64,000 bases of DNA from UBA4416 sp038327195 (GCA_038327195.1 JBBQKU010000013.1:40486-104485), one strand, 5' to 3'. Shown: positions 8,112 through 15,689, counted from the first letter of the stretch. Numbers and translations are program-made. The notes: a model not told the origin generated them from the sequence alone.

Positions 8112-8552
8112 ATGAAAAAATCAATTTTAACACTTAGCACGTTTGCATTAATAGTTGGAACATTAACTACGAGTTGCGATTCCCCAAAAGAAAAAGTGGA
8201 AAATGCTCAAGAAAGTGTTGTAAATGCAAATGAAGATTTAAATAAAGCTAATGAGGAATATTTAAAAGATGTTGAATCATATAGAAAAGAAACTGCTGAT
8301 AGAATTGAAGCGAATAACAAAAGCATTGCAGAATTTAATGCAAGAATTGAAAAAGAAAAAAAAGAGGTAAAGGCTGATTATCAAAAGAAGATAAAAGAGT
8401 TGGAGCAAAAAAATAGTGATATGAAAAAGAAAATGGATGAATATCAAGATAGTGGAAAAGAAAATTGGGAAAAATTTAAAACGGAATTTAATCATGATAT
8501 GGATGAATTAGGAAATGCTTTTAAAGATTTAACCGTAAAAAATGTTAAGTAA
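8112..8552 (+). CDS. Coiled-coil lipoprotein
   Basis: 146 residues. Signal peptide (about 1-21) with a lipobox ending TTSC, so Cys22 should carry the lipid. The rest is almost wholly charged helix rich in Lys and Glu with heptad-like spacing from about 28 to 120, implying a long coiled coil anchored to the outer or inner membrane. No enzyme motif. It recalls short envelope-spacer lipoproteins, but I do not recognise a named family. It lies between the CsbD gene and an outer-membrane barrel gene in one short operon. Confidence 0.8.
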   Translation: MKKSILTLSTFALIVGTLTTSCDSPKEKVENAQESVVNANEDLNKANEEYLKDVESYRKETADRIEANNKSIAEFNARIEKEKKEVKADYQKKIKELEQKNSDMKKKMDEYQDSGKENWEKFKTEFNHDMDELGNAFKDLTVKNVK

Positions 8553-8587
8553 CTAATAATTAAAAAAATATTAAATAAGTAGAAATA

Positions 8588-9235
8588 ATGAAAAAAATAA
8601 TAATAACATTATCGATATTCTCAGCTATGATTAAAGTCGTAAATGCTCAAAGTAACGAAACTGACTTTAGAGATAAATTGACGTTTGGATTAAAAGCTGG
8701 ATTAAATTATTCAAATGTTTACGACTCACAAGGCGAAGCTTTTAAAACAGATCCAAAATTTGGATTAGCAGCTGGTGCTTTTTTAGCTATTCCGATAGGA
8801 AAATATTTAGGTATTCAACCTGAAATATTAATTTCACAAAAAGGATTTCATGCAACTGGTATAATTCTAGGAAATACCTATAAATTTACTCGCACGACAT
8901 CTTATGTTGATGTACCTTTATTATTTATATTTAAGCCAAGTGAATTTATTTCAATATTAGGAGGCCCACAATATTCCTATTTAGTAAGACAAACTGATGT
9001 ATTTGCAAACGCTACCACAAGTATTGAACAACAAACAGAATTTGTAAATGATAATGTTAGGAAAAATATATTTTGTTTGACTGGTGGCATAGATATTAAT
9101 TTAAAACATATAGTTCTTGGAGCTAGGGCCGGTTGGGATGCTCAAAATAACAATGGTGATGGAACAAGCACTACCCCACGTTATAAAAATGTATGGTATC
9201 AAGGTACAATAGGGTATCGATTTTACAAAAATTAA
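8588..9235 (+). CDS. Outer-membrane beta-barrel protein (PF13568 type)
   Basis: 215 residues with a signal peptide cleaved after VNAQ-type residues (about 21), then alternating strands typical of the eight-stranded outer_membrane beta-barrel family of Bacteroidota (LTFGLKAGLNYSNV near the start, a closing strand GTIGYRF near the C-terminus). Likely an outer-membrane structural or small-porin protein; no substrate can be inferred. Last gene of the CsbD unit; a strong hairpin follows at 9247-9288. Confidence 0.85.
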   Translation: MKKIIITLSIFSAMIKVVNAQSNETDFRDKLTFGLKAGLNYSNVYDSQGEAFKTDPKFGLAAGAFLAIPIGKYLGIQPEILISQKGFHATGIILGNTYKFTRTTSYVDVPLLFIFKPSEFISILGGPQYSYLVRQTDVFANATTSIEQQTEFVNDNVRKNIFCLTGGIDINLKHIVLGARAGWDAQNNNGDGTSTTPRYKNVWYQGTIGYRFYKN

Positions 9236-9246
9236 GTCATTTAAAT

Positions 9247-9288
9247 AAATAGTCCTATTGAAATAGTTTTATTTCAATAGGACTATTT
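9247..9288 (+). terminator. Strong hairpin terminator
   Basis: Perfect 18-bp inverted repeat with a 6-nt loop (arms 9247-9264 and 9271-9288), 12 nt after the barrel gene. The T run after the stem is short (TTTTA overlapping the arm end), so it may attenuate rather than end transcription. Confidence 0.75.
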
Positions 9289-9322
9289 TAAATCACTTTA
9301 TAATAATCCGATATTATTTATA

Positions 9323-9730
9323 ATGAAACTATTTACGTTTATCATAGTAACTTTTGTTATAATGGTGCCAAAAATTAAAAGTTTTTGTAGTTATGGAAAT
9401 AGACCAGTTTCGACATTACATTTAAAAGCAGATTTTTTAATTAATACTTGGAAAATTGATAAATACAAAATTAATGGTAAAGATTTTACATCTCTCATTC
9501 CAAAATATACTGAAACATTTACAAAGAATGGAAATTACAGTTATGCTTGGAGTGTATCTAATGGGTCTGGAACATGGAAGTTTATTAATAATGATACGGA
9601 AGTAAAACTTTCTGGGACTGACAAACAGGCTTCAAGGTTATTGCATATTTTGAAATTAAAGCAAAAATCATTGTGGTATTATTATATAGATGGAAATGAT
9701 AAACATGAATTTCATTTAATAAAGAAATAA
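9323..9730 (+). CDS. Lipocalin-like secreted protein
   Basis: 135 residues. A hydrophobic N-terminus (about 1-20) is an export signal without a lipobox at the usual place. The mature part has the pattern of Bacteroidota lipocalin-like domains: W-x-I-D near residue 43, a FTKNGNYSYAW segment, then GTWKF and strand-rich C-terminal repeats. Ligand unknown. It follows the hairpin at 9247-9288 and no clear promoter is seen, so it may be read through at a reduced level or have its own weak promoter. Confidence 0.6.
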   Translation: MKLFTFIIVTFVIMVPKIKSFCSYGNRPVSTLHLKADFLINTWKIDKYKINGKDFTSLIPKYTETFTKNGNYSYAWSVSNGSGTWKFINNDTEVKLSGTDKQASRLLHILKLKQKSLWYYYIDGNDKHEFHLIKK

Positions 9731-9766
9731 AAAATTAATAATTTAACAATAAATAAAAATTAAATA

Positions 9767-10345
9767 ATGAAAGTAAAAAAAATAACAACTAAATATATAG
9801 CTTTTTTAATCCTTTTCGTATTTGGAATTAGTTCTTATGCGCAAGAAAAAAGTGCTCCTGAAAAATTTGGTAACACATTAAATTTAGGCGCTGGAGTTGG
9901 TTATTATGGCTATGTAGGCCAATCATTACCAGTTGGTACAATAAATTTTGAATTTGATGTCGCAAAAAATTTCACACTAGCACCATTTATTGGATTCTAT
10001 TCTTTTCAACGAAATTATTATTGGGGCGATAAAAATAATCCTCAACGCTATTATTCTTATAGAACTGTAGTTGTGCCAGTAGGAGTTAAAGGAACCTATT
10101 ATTTTGATCAATTATTTCATGCTAATCCAAAATGGGATTTTTACGCAGCGGGTTCGATTGGATTTGCTTTTAGAAATTCTGTTTGGGAAAGTGGTTACTA
10201 TGGAGATCAAAAAGTATATCAAAGCGCAAGCCCATTATATCTTGATGCTCATATTGGATCAGAATTTCATATGACCTCAAAATTAGGTTTATTTTTAGAT
10301 CTTTCAACTGGAGTTTCAACATTTGGACTAGCTATACATTTATAA
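9767..10345 (+). CDS. Outer-membrane beta-barrel protein
   Basis: 192 residues. Signal peptide with cleavage near SSYAQ (about 25-26), then a barrel rich in Tyr, Phe and Gly (GAGVGYYGYVG, FDVAKNFTLAPFIGFYSF) and a C-terminal aromatic strand. Similar in build to the barrel at 8588 but not an obvious copy. Probably a small outer-membrane protein; role unknown. The stop is followed after 3 nt by the next start (10349), so the two are surely co-transcribed. Confidence 0.78.
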   Translation: MKVKKITTKYIAFLILFVFGISSYAQEKSAPEKFGNTLNLGAGVGYYGYVGQSLPVGTINFEFDVAKNFTLAPFIGFYSFQRNYYWGDKNNPQRYYSYRTVVVPVGVKGTYYFDQLFHANPKWDFYAAGSIGFAFRNSVWESGYYGDQKVYQSASPLYLDAHIGSEFHMTSKLGLFLDLSTGVSTFGLAIHL

Positions 10346-10348
10346 ATT

Positions 10349-10591
10349 ATGAATCCTAAAGATAACAATGAGAAGAAAATTATTAAAGAATCTCTAAATT
10401 CTTCTGATAAAACTAGTCCAGATGAAAGTGCAGATAAGTCTGGAACCGATACAAATTCTGATAAAACAAGAATAATTGATCCAGAAAAAGAAAGACGTTC
10501 AAATAGATATGACAAACCCAAACGGGAGATTGACCCTGATAGTACAGGTATTGATATTAATTCAGATAAAACAAAAAAAGAAAATAAATAA
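10349..10591 (+). CDS. Small hydrophilic Asp/Ser/Lys-rich protein
   Basis: 80 residues, no signal peptide, no hydrophobic segment, almost certainly disordered. The sequence is built from related short units: SDKTS near residue 18, NSDKTR near 37 and NSDKTK near 73, each preceded by a D-T or D-I pair, so it looks like a degenerate internal repeat. Function unknown. Tightly coupled (3-nt gap) to the preceding barrel gene and 17 nt before the small membrane peptide gene. Low-complexity hydrophilic proteins of this kind are frequent in stress clusters. Confidence 0.6.
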   Translation: MNPKDNNEKKIIKESLNSSDKTSPDESADKSGTDTNSDKTRIIDPEKERRSNRYDKPKREIDPDSTGIDINSDKTKKENK

Positions 10592-10608
10592 TTATTAAAA
10601 AACAAAAA

Positions 10609-10764
10609 ATGGGAAATTTACTTTACGGAATAGCGGTAATATTTGTAATAATATGGGCCGTTGGATTTTTAGGATACCATGCAGGAGGTATCATTCATAT
10701 ATTACTTGTAATTGCAATCATAGCAGTCTTATTTAGAATAATAAGTGGCAGAAAACCAATGTAA
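10609..10764 (+). CDS. lmo0937/DUF5670-type small membrane protein
   Basis: 51 residues: MGNLLYGIAVIFVIIWAVGF, a short turn with GYHAGGIIHILL, a second membrane helix and the tail RIISGRKPM. This two-helix pattern with L-x-H at the start of the second helix is that of the lmo0937 family, known from many stress and biofilm gene sets and without a known function. The gene follows the Asp/Ser-rich gene by 17 nt and ends the operon; an imperfect hairpin follows at 10765-10796. Confidence 0.82.
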   Translation: MGNLLYGIAVIFVIIWAVGFLGYHAGGIIHILLVIAIIAVLFRIISGRKPM

Positions 10765-10796
10765 ATATTGTGATTTGTAATAGAATGTCACAATAT
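10765..10796 (+). repeat. Inverted repeat after the small membrane protein gene
   Basis: ATATTGTGA (10765-10773) and TCACAATAT (10788-10796) are perfect 9-bp arms around a 14-nt loop. It starts right after the stop codon. It could end the transcript, though no T run follows. Confidence 0.5.
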
Positions 10797-11092
10797 CTGT
10801 TACACATCTTATATATATTATCAAAAAATAAAATTAACTAATTTTTATTTCATTTTCCCCTCTCTATTTATTTTATCGTCCTTGATATTTTATTTCCAAG
10901 ATTCTTGATCTATAAAATCAATTTGGATATATCACACAAGTCTATATTTTTGAAATGAGTCTTGATTAATCGTGCTGAAACTTTTGACGTCATAAAAGTT
11001 AGACTAATAAATCATAATACTAATTACATCAGATTATAACATAAAAAGTTAGCAGTTACTATTCCTATTTATTAAAAACAATTACAATTTAG

Positions 11093-11400
11093 TTACTTGA
11101 TTTTATACGTTGGTATAAATTGACTTTTGCACCAAATCAACAATTTGCAACTGGTATTAGTGTAGAGATGCATATATAAACATATATACAATTAATAGTT
11201 GTGGCTATAAATTAAATGCACGATTTACATTATGGTATATTATGATAAAATATTTCATCATTAGTATGGCAATGTTTGATTATTATTTATTTAGAGGTAT
11301 TACAAATTCTACTCTAGATTACAATTTTGGAAAGTTTATGTTTTATTTAGGTTATAGATTTACAATCTTAAGAACAAAAAAACATATTGAAGCATTTTAA
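11093..11400 (+). pseudogene. Remnant of an outer-membrane barrel protein gene
   Basis: Within the gene-free stretch 10797-11419, one frame (11093-11175) encodes a piece containing FIRWYKLTFAPNQQFATG and SVEMHI before a stop; after a frame change, 11203-11400 continues with a segment ending in FGKFMFYLGYRFTILRTKKH. The alternation of aromatic and polar residues and the GYRF closing strand are typical of outer-membrane barrels. One frameshift and at least one stop break it. Nothing else is supported in 10797-11092. Confidence 0.5.
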
Positions 11401-11419
11401 TTGATAGATTACAAAAATC

Positions 11420-11484
11420 TGTGAAAGATGTAACTACTCGTGGAAATTTTGTAACAATTAGTAAAATCCTTACAGTGATATTTG
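11420..11484 (+). promoter_or_regulatory. Stress-type promoter array before the YtxH operon
   Basis: TGTGAA at 11420, TGTAAC at 11429, TGTAAC at 11450 and TTTG at 11481 (N3, N15, N25), the same geometry as at 7786. A weak 5-bp hairpin (ATATT/AATAT) follows at 11492-11509. The ATG is 55 nt after TTTG. Confidence 0.75.
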
Positions 11485-11538
11485 TAACGCGATATTGATG
11501 TCGTAATATTAATTAAACAATTTTAAAAAAGAGAAACT

Positions 11539-11817
11539 ATGAGTACAGGTAAATTAGTAGTAGGTGTATTGGCAGGAGTTGCCGTTGGAGCATTATTAGG
11601 TGTATTATTTGCGCCAGACAAAGGTTCGGAAACTAGAAAGAAAATTTCCAGAAAGGGAACTGATGCCGCTGACGACTTAAAGGATAAATTTGAAGAGTTG
11701 ATGTGTAGTCTTAGCGAAAAATTTGAAGACGCTAAAGAGGAAGCTAACCAACTATATGCAAGCGGAAAACATAAGGCTGAAGAGTTTCAAAAGGAAGCTA
11801 AGAACGCGATGAGTTAA
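11539..11817 (+). CDS. YtxH domain protein
   Basis: 92 residues. The N-terminus (VVGVLAGVAVGALLGVLFAPDKGSETRKK) is the membrane helix plus AP-x-x-G-x-x-x-R motif that defines YtxH/PF12732; the rest is a charged amphipathic helix. YtxH belongs to the sigma-B/sigma-H-controlled general-stress set of Bacillus; the function is unknown. Start chosen at the ATG after a purine-rich GAGAAACT. First gene of a three-gene unit with a holin-like protein and a helical protein. Confidence 0.9.
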   Translation: MSTGKLVVGVLAGVAVGALLGVLFAPDKGSETRKKISRKGTDAADDLKDKFEELMCSLSEKFEDAKEEANQLYASGKHKAEEFQKEAKNAMS

Positions 11818-11859
11818 TCTGAAAAAATATAAAACAATCTGAAAAAAATACGTTTAATT

Positions 11860-12201
11860 ATGGAATATCAAGAAAATTTTATGGAGCCATTAATTGTTAG
11901 AGTAGAAGAATATGGAAATACAAGTTTTGAGTTAATTAAACTGAAAGCTTTAAATCAAACTACCAAACTCTTATCAACATTCGTTTCAAGAAGTATATTT
12001 ATACTCAGTTTATCAATGTTTTTAGTTGTCTTAACAATTGGGGTTTCCCTTTGGATAGGCGATTTATTGGGTAAATCATACTATGGATTTTTTTGTGTTG
12101 CTGGATTTTATGCTTTTATTGGGGTTGTTTTATACTTTTTTTTACATAATAGAATAAAAAGAAGTATCAGCCAAACAATTATTACCATGATGCTTAATTA
12201 A
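11860..12201 (+). CDS. Holin-like (PF07332-type) two-helix membrane protein
   Basis: 113 residues: a soluble helical N-terminus (about 1-40), two membrane helices (about 45-70 and 78-100) and a basic tail. This is the build of the phage holin superfamily III/DUF1469 proteins that often accompany YtxH genes outside prophages, where a lytic role is unlikely. No phage genes are near. Probably a membrane-stress protein; function unknown. It follows the YtxH gene by 42 nt and precedes the next gene by 7 nt. Confidence 0.75.
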   Translation: MEYQENFMEPLIVRVEEYGNTSFELIKLKALNQTTKLLSTFVSRSIFILSLSMFLVVLTIGVSLWIGDLLGKSYYGFFCVAGFYAFIGVVLYFFLHNRIKRSISQTIITMMLN

Positions 12202-12208
12202 ATAAATT

Positions 12209-12586
12209 ATGGGAAAAATTACAACAATATTTGAGCTAAATGAAGCTATTCGAATATTAGAAATAAAGCAAAAATTAGAAGCAGAATTGCTAAAAGAAGA
12301 ATTTAAATTAACAGTTGAAAAACTTAAGCCAGTAAATTTAATTAAAACAGCACTTCATGATTTAACAACGTCTCCTAGTTTTAAAGTGAATGTGCTTGAT
12401 ACCACAATAAGTATGGTTGCGGGTTTCTTAACAAAAAAGGTTATGGTTGGAAATACTCACAACCCAATTAAACAAATTCTTGGTACTGTTTTGCAAATGG
12501 GTATTACAAGTATTGTTTCAAAAAATACTACTGAAATAAAATCAACAGTTATGAGTTTAGTTAAAAATTTTATTTCTAAGAAGTAG
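12209..12586 (+). CDS. Uncharacterised helical protein of the YtxH unit
   Basis: 125 residues, no signal peptide. An N-terminal charged helix (about 8-45) is followed by a region with moderately hydrophobic helices (VLDTTISMVAGFLTKKVMV, ILGTVLQMGITSIVSK), compatible with membrane association. I do not recognise a family. It is the third gene of the YtxH-holin unit, only 7 nt after the holin-like gene, an arrangement seen in other Bacteroidota, which suggests the three act together at the membrane. Confidence 0.7.
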   Translation: MGKITTIFELNEAIRILEIKQKLEAELLKEEFKLTVEKLKPVNLIKTALHDLTTSPSFKVNVLDTTISMVAGFLTKKVMVGNTHNPIKQILGTVLQMGITSIVSKNTTEIKSTVMSLVKNFISKK

Positions 12587-12747
12587 TAAAATTTAATTTC
12601 TACTCTTTCGAGCTTCCTATCACTTAAATGAACTGGCTATGTTTAGAGGATTTCGATCAACCTCAATGGAGACTGAAATTTCCCCTCCTATATGGTTCCC
12701 AATGATTTTAGTTACAATTTATTACGTTGGATATTGAAAACGTTAAA

Positions 12748-12876
12748 ATGCATGTTATATTAAATGCGTTATTGGGAATTTTTATAGGAATGTTTCTATT
12801 TTTAATAATACTATTAGAGCATACATATTTAGGAAGTTTAGTGAATAAAACCAAAGTCATCTATACAGATATTTGA
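12748..12876 (+). CDS. Possible 42-residue single-helix membrane peptide
   Basis: ATG to TGA, encoding a short N-terminus, one strongly hydrophobic segment (LGIFIGMFLFLIILLEHTYLG) and a basic-polar tail. No family is known to me, and the region around it is full of gene debris, so it could be a fragment of a larger lost membrane protein rather than a working small gene. Confidence 0.3.
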   Translation: MHVILNALLGIFIGMFLFLIILLEHTYLGSLVNKTKVIYTDI

Positions 12877-12944
12877 AACAGAGCAACAGATACAGCGTAT
12901 TAATTCGCAAAAATAAATTCAAATTAATAAATAAAAAAAATTAA

Positions 12945-13178
12945 AGTAGAAGTAAAATCAATAATTATAAACAGTGTTTTGTCTTTCTCTTTATATTGTT
13001 CATACTAATCATACGTGCAAAAGCTGTCGATACATTTGAAAATTTTAAATCATAAAAAATGAATTTAAAGGACACTATAATTGTTTGAAAATTAGTTCCT
13101 TCATCTGAAAACCAAACTAATAAAATCGAAAAAATAATCGATTTTGATAAGTTTAAAAAGGACATTAAAACAAAATAG
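12945..13178 (+). pseudogene. Decayed gene for a small exported protein
   Basis: A single frame encodes a signal-peptide-like stretch (CFVFLFILFILIIRAKA) followed by VDTFENFKS, a TAA at 13053-13055, then KMNLKDTIIV, a TGA at 13086-13088, and finally a charged tail (NKIEKIIDFDKFKKDIKTK) to a TAG at 13176-13178. The frame stays constant across both stops and no ATG remains at the start. This reads best as a small secreted protein gene inactivated by point mutation. The opposite-strand reading frame over the same bases has no protein-like features. Confidence 0.42.
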
Positions 13179-13308
13179 TCGCCAATCAAAATAAAATATA
13201 AATAATCAGTCTTACGCGAAATCCAAATTCTAAATTATTTAAATAGTAATTAAGTTTAGAAAATGATAATATAATTTAAAAAATCAATTCGATTTATATC
13301 AATAATAA

Positions 13309-13401
13309 ATGAAAAAGAATTTTGAAGTGTTTAAAAATAAATTAATCCTAGAAGTCAATGAAATTGATACAAAATTAACATCATTGTGCTCAGAAAAATA
13401 A
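13309..13401 (+). CDS. Possible 30-residue peptide
   Basis: ATG-started frame encoding MKKNFEVFKNKLILEVNEID followed by ten more residues, helical and charged. It lies about 130 nt before the promoter of the ice-binding gene. It may be a gene fragment; nothing else supports expression. Confidence 0.2.
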   Translation: MKKNFEVFKNKLILEVNEIDTKLTSLCSEK

Positions 13402-13433
13402 CATCTAAATATATTTTTTAAATTATTTTAATG

Positions 13434-13497
13434 TGTGAATATTGTAAATTTTAAAAATAGTTATGTAAAAATTAATAAAAATTTAATCTGAATTTTG
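13434..13497 (+). promoter_or_regulatory. Stress-type promoter array before the ice-binding/Dps unit
   Basis: TGTGAA at 13434, TGTAAA at 13443, TGTAAA at 13464 and TTTG at 13494; spacings N3, N15 and N24 (one less than the other arrays). A 6-bp hairpin (TGGTGA/TCACCA, loop 8) follows directly at 13498-13517, and the ATG lies at 13531. Confidence 0.7.
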
Positions 13498-13530
13498 TGG
13501 TGAAATATTAATCACCAAAAACAAAATTAA

Positions 13531-15144
13531 ATGAAAAATAATCTAATACTTATTGTATCGACTGTTGCAATTTTAGCAATTCCAAAATTTAATTTCGGTC
13601 AAGCTCCAACAATGGGCACAGCTGCCAACTTTGTCCTTTTTTCATCAGTTGGTGCTATTAATAATACTGGGATTACTCATTTAACTGGAAATGTAGGTAC
13701 AAATAGTGGTCTTATTAATGGCTTTGGAAATGTAAATGGAAGCATGCATCAAAATGATGCCGCAAGTGCTCAAGGCTCTATAGATTTATTAATAGCATAC
13801 AATCAATTAAATAATGCAATACCAACTTTTTTTCCTGCGCCACTACTTGGTAATGGTCAGGTTTTAACTGCTGGTGTTTATTCCATTTCAAGTTCAGCAA
13901 CATTGAATTTAGATCTTACATTAGATGCCCTTGGTAATACAAGTGCCGTTTTCATTTTTCAAATTCAAGGTGCGCTTTCAACAAATGCATCATCTAAAAT
14001 AAAATTAGTTAATGGAGCAAAAGCATGTAATGTATTTTGGAAAGTTGAAGGATTAGTAAGTATGTCTCCAGGAACTAAAATGAGAGGTACTGTTGTTGCT
14101 AATAATGCAGCCATTAATATGAGTATTGGTGATACTCTTGAAGGAAGGGCATTGTCAACTAATGGCGCTATTACAATTAATGGAGTGCTTGGAAATATAC
14201 CAATTGGTTGTGGAAGTCCAATTCTAAACGGTCCTCCAGCACCAAATTTGGCTTCAACTGCGTGTTATGCTATTTTCTCTTCTGATGGATCCGTTACAAA
14301 TACTAATACAACCACTGTTATTGGTGATATTGGAACTAATGTTGGATTAACTACCGGGTTTAATGCATTAAATGTTACTGGTACAATACATCCGATTCCT
14401 GATGTTTCAACTGCATTATGCGTTACTGATTTAGGAAATGTATATACTTATTTAAATGGATTAGTTAGTGATATCGAATTATTATATCCTGCACAGTTTG
14501 GAAACAATTTAGTATTAACGCCTCATACTTATCTTATGAATGCTGCTACAGTATTTACAGATACGCTATATCTAGATGCTCAAGGTAATACTAATGCAGT
14601 ATTTGTAATTCAAATAAATGGAGCACTTTCTACTAGCACAAATTCAGAAGTGAAATTAATTAATGGAACACAAGCAAAAAATGTATTCTGGAAAGTTGAT
14701 GGAGCTGTAAACATAAATAAATATTCAATTTTTAAAGGAACAGTTGTTTGTAACAATTCAGCTTTTGATATAAAGAAAGGTGTTAAAGTTGATGGTAGGG
14801 TTTTCACCACAACTGGAACTTTAGTAACTGATTCTTCTGTTGTTAATATTCCAACCAATTGTTTAACAAGTGGTTTAGCAAATACTAGTAACAAAAACAA
14901 TATTATTTCTTTATACCCAAACCCATTTCTTGAGAAAATAAATATATCTCTAAACGATTTATCTCAAATTAATAAAGTCGAATTAAAGATTTATAATACT
15001 TTGGGTAAAACAGTTTTATCTACAATTTTAACTAAGGAAATAACAACAATTGAAACTACTAATTTGCCAAGAGGCATTTATTTTTATAAAGTATTTTATA
15101 AAAATGCAATCATTCAATCTGGTAAATTAATTTCTTCTCAATAG
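13531..15144 (+). CDS. Tandem DUF3494 ice-binding protein with type IX sorting domain
   Basis: 537 residues: signal peptide (about 1-23, FGQ), two ice-binding DUF3494 domains (about 27-225 and 240-445), and a C-terminal type IX secretion sorting domain (about 460-537, beginning SLYPNPF). Each DUF3494 unit has the GAINNTG-like start, a TxTGNVGTN-type strand, LDALGNTSAVFIFQI or LDAQGNTNAVFVIQI, and NVFWKV. These beta-solenoid proteins bind ice, limit recrystallisation or attach cells to ice. The sorting domain implies export through T9SS to the surface or medium. The gene carries the stress-type array and lies 36 nt before Dps, so ice binding and DNA protection seem co-regulated. Confidence 0.93.
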   Translation: MKNNLILIVSTVAILAIPKFNFGQAPTMGTAANFVLFSSVGAINNTGITHLTGNVGTNSGLINGFGNVNGSMHQNDAASAQGSIDLLIAYNQLNNAIPTFFPAPLLGNGQVLTAGVYSISSSATLNLDLTLDALGNTSAVFIFQIQGALSTNASSKIKLVNGAKACNVFWKVEGLVSMSPGTKMRGTVVANNAAINMSIGDTLEGRALSTNGAITINGVLGNIPIGCGSPILNGPPAPNLASTACYAIFSSDGSVTNTNTTTVIGDIGTNVGLTTGFNALNVTGTIHPIPDVSTALCVTDLGNVYTYLNGLVSDIELLYPAQFGNNLVLTPHTYLMNAATVFTDTLYLDAQGNTNAVFVIQINGALSTSTNSEVKLINGTQAKNVFWKVDGAVNINKYSIFKGTVVCNNSAFDIKKGVKVDGRVFTTTGTLVTDSSVVNIPTNCLTSGLANTSNKNNIISLYPNPFLEKINISLNDLSQINKVELKIYNTLGKTVLSTILTKEITTIETTNLPRGIYFYKVFYKNAIIQSGKLISSQ

Positions 15145-15180
15145 GTAAATAAATAAATAAAATCAAAATAAATAAATAAT

Positions 15181-15654
15181 ATGAAAACTAACATTGGTAT
15201 ATCCGAAAAAGAATTAAAAAATTCCTCAGTTATTCTGGCAACTATTTTGTCAAATGAGATGACTCTTTATGTAAAGACAAGAAAAGCACATTGGAATGTA
15301 ACAGGCGAAAGCTTTATGGAACTTCATAAATTGTTTCAAAATCATTATCAGCAATTGGAAGAATCGATTGATGAAATCGCAGAACGTATTGGAAAACTTG
15401 GACATAAAACAATCGGAACAATGAGTGAATTTTCAAAACTTGCAACCATTAAAGAGCATCCAGGAAAATATGAATCAGCAAGAGACACGATAAAAGAATT
15501 ATTAAAAGATCATGAATCTATTATTATTGAACTACGTGAAAACATTAGTGAATTTGCAGTAAAAAATAATGACGCTGGAACTGCTGATTATTTAACAGGT
15601 TTAATGGAACAACATGAAACAACTGCATGGATATTAAGACGCTATTTAAACTAA
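15181..15654 (+). CDS. dps: Dps family DNA-protection ferritin
   Basis: 157 residues, a Dps-type four-helix bundle. It shows the family motif RKAHWNVTGESFMELHKLF (His and Asp/Glu ferroxidase residues) and YQQLEESIDEIAERI, which together build the inter-subunit iron site. Dps dodecamers oxidise Fe(II) with peroxide and shield DNA during starvation and oxidative stress. It follows the ice-binding gene by 36 nt with no promoter or terminator between them, so it is likely read from the array at 13434-13497. A strong terminator follows at 15690-15726. Confidence 0.95.
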   Translation: MKTNIGISEKELKNSSVILATILSNEMTLYVKTRKAHWNVTGESFMELHKLFQNHYQQLEESIDEIAERIGKLGHKTIGTMSEFSKLATIKEHPGKYESARDTIKELLKDHESIIIELRENISEFAVKNNDAGTADYLTGLMEQHETTAWILRRYLN

Positions 15655-15689
15655 TAGTTACGGATTATAAAGTAAGCTTAATGACAATA

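Noticed and set aside
8277..8495. 72-codon minus-strand frame rich in Phe and Ile
   Set aside because: Reverse reading of the lysine-rich coiled-coil lipoprotein; composition follows from AAA/GAA codons.
10267..10605. 112-codon minus-strand reading frame
   Set aside because: It is the reverse reading of the Asp/Ser-rich gene and the end of the barrel gene; its long Leu/Ser runs arise from the repeated codons of the other strand.
11860..12201. Prophage holin
   Set aside because: No endolysin, portal, capsid or integrase genes around; the YtxH-holin pair is a common non-phage stress set.
12965..13189. 74-codon minus-strand reading frame
   Set aside because: It overlaps the plus-strand exported-protein remnant, whose composition is more protein-like; the minus translation has no signal, domain or plausible upstream region.
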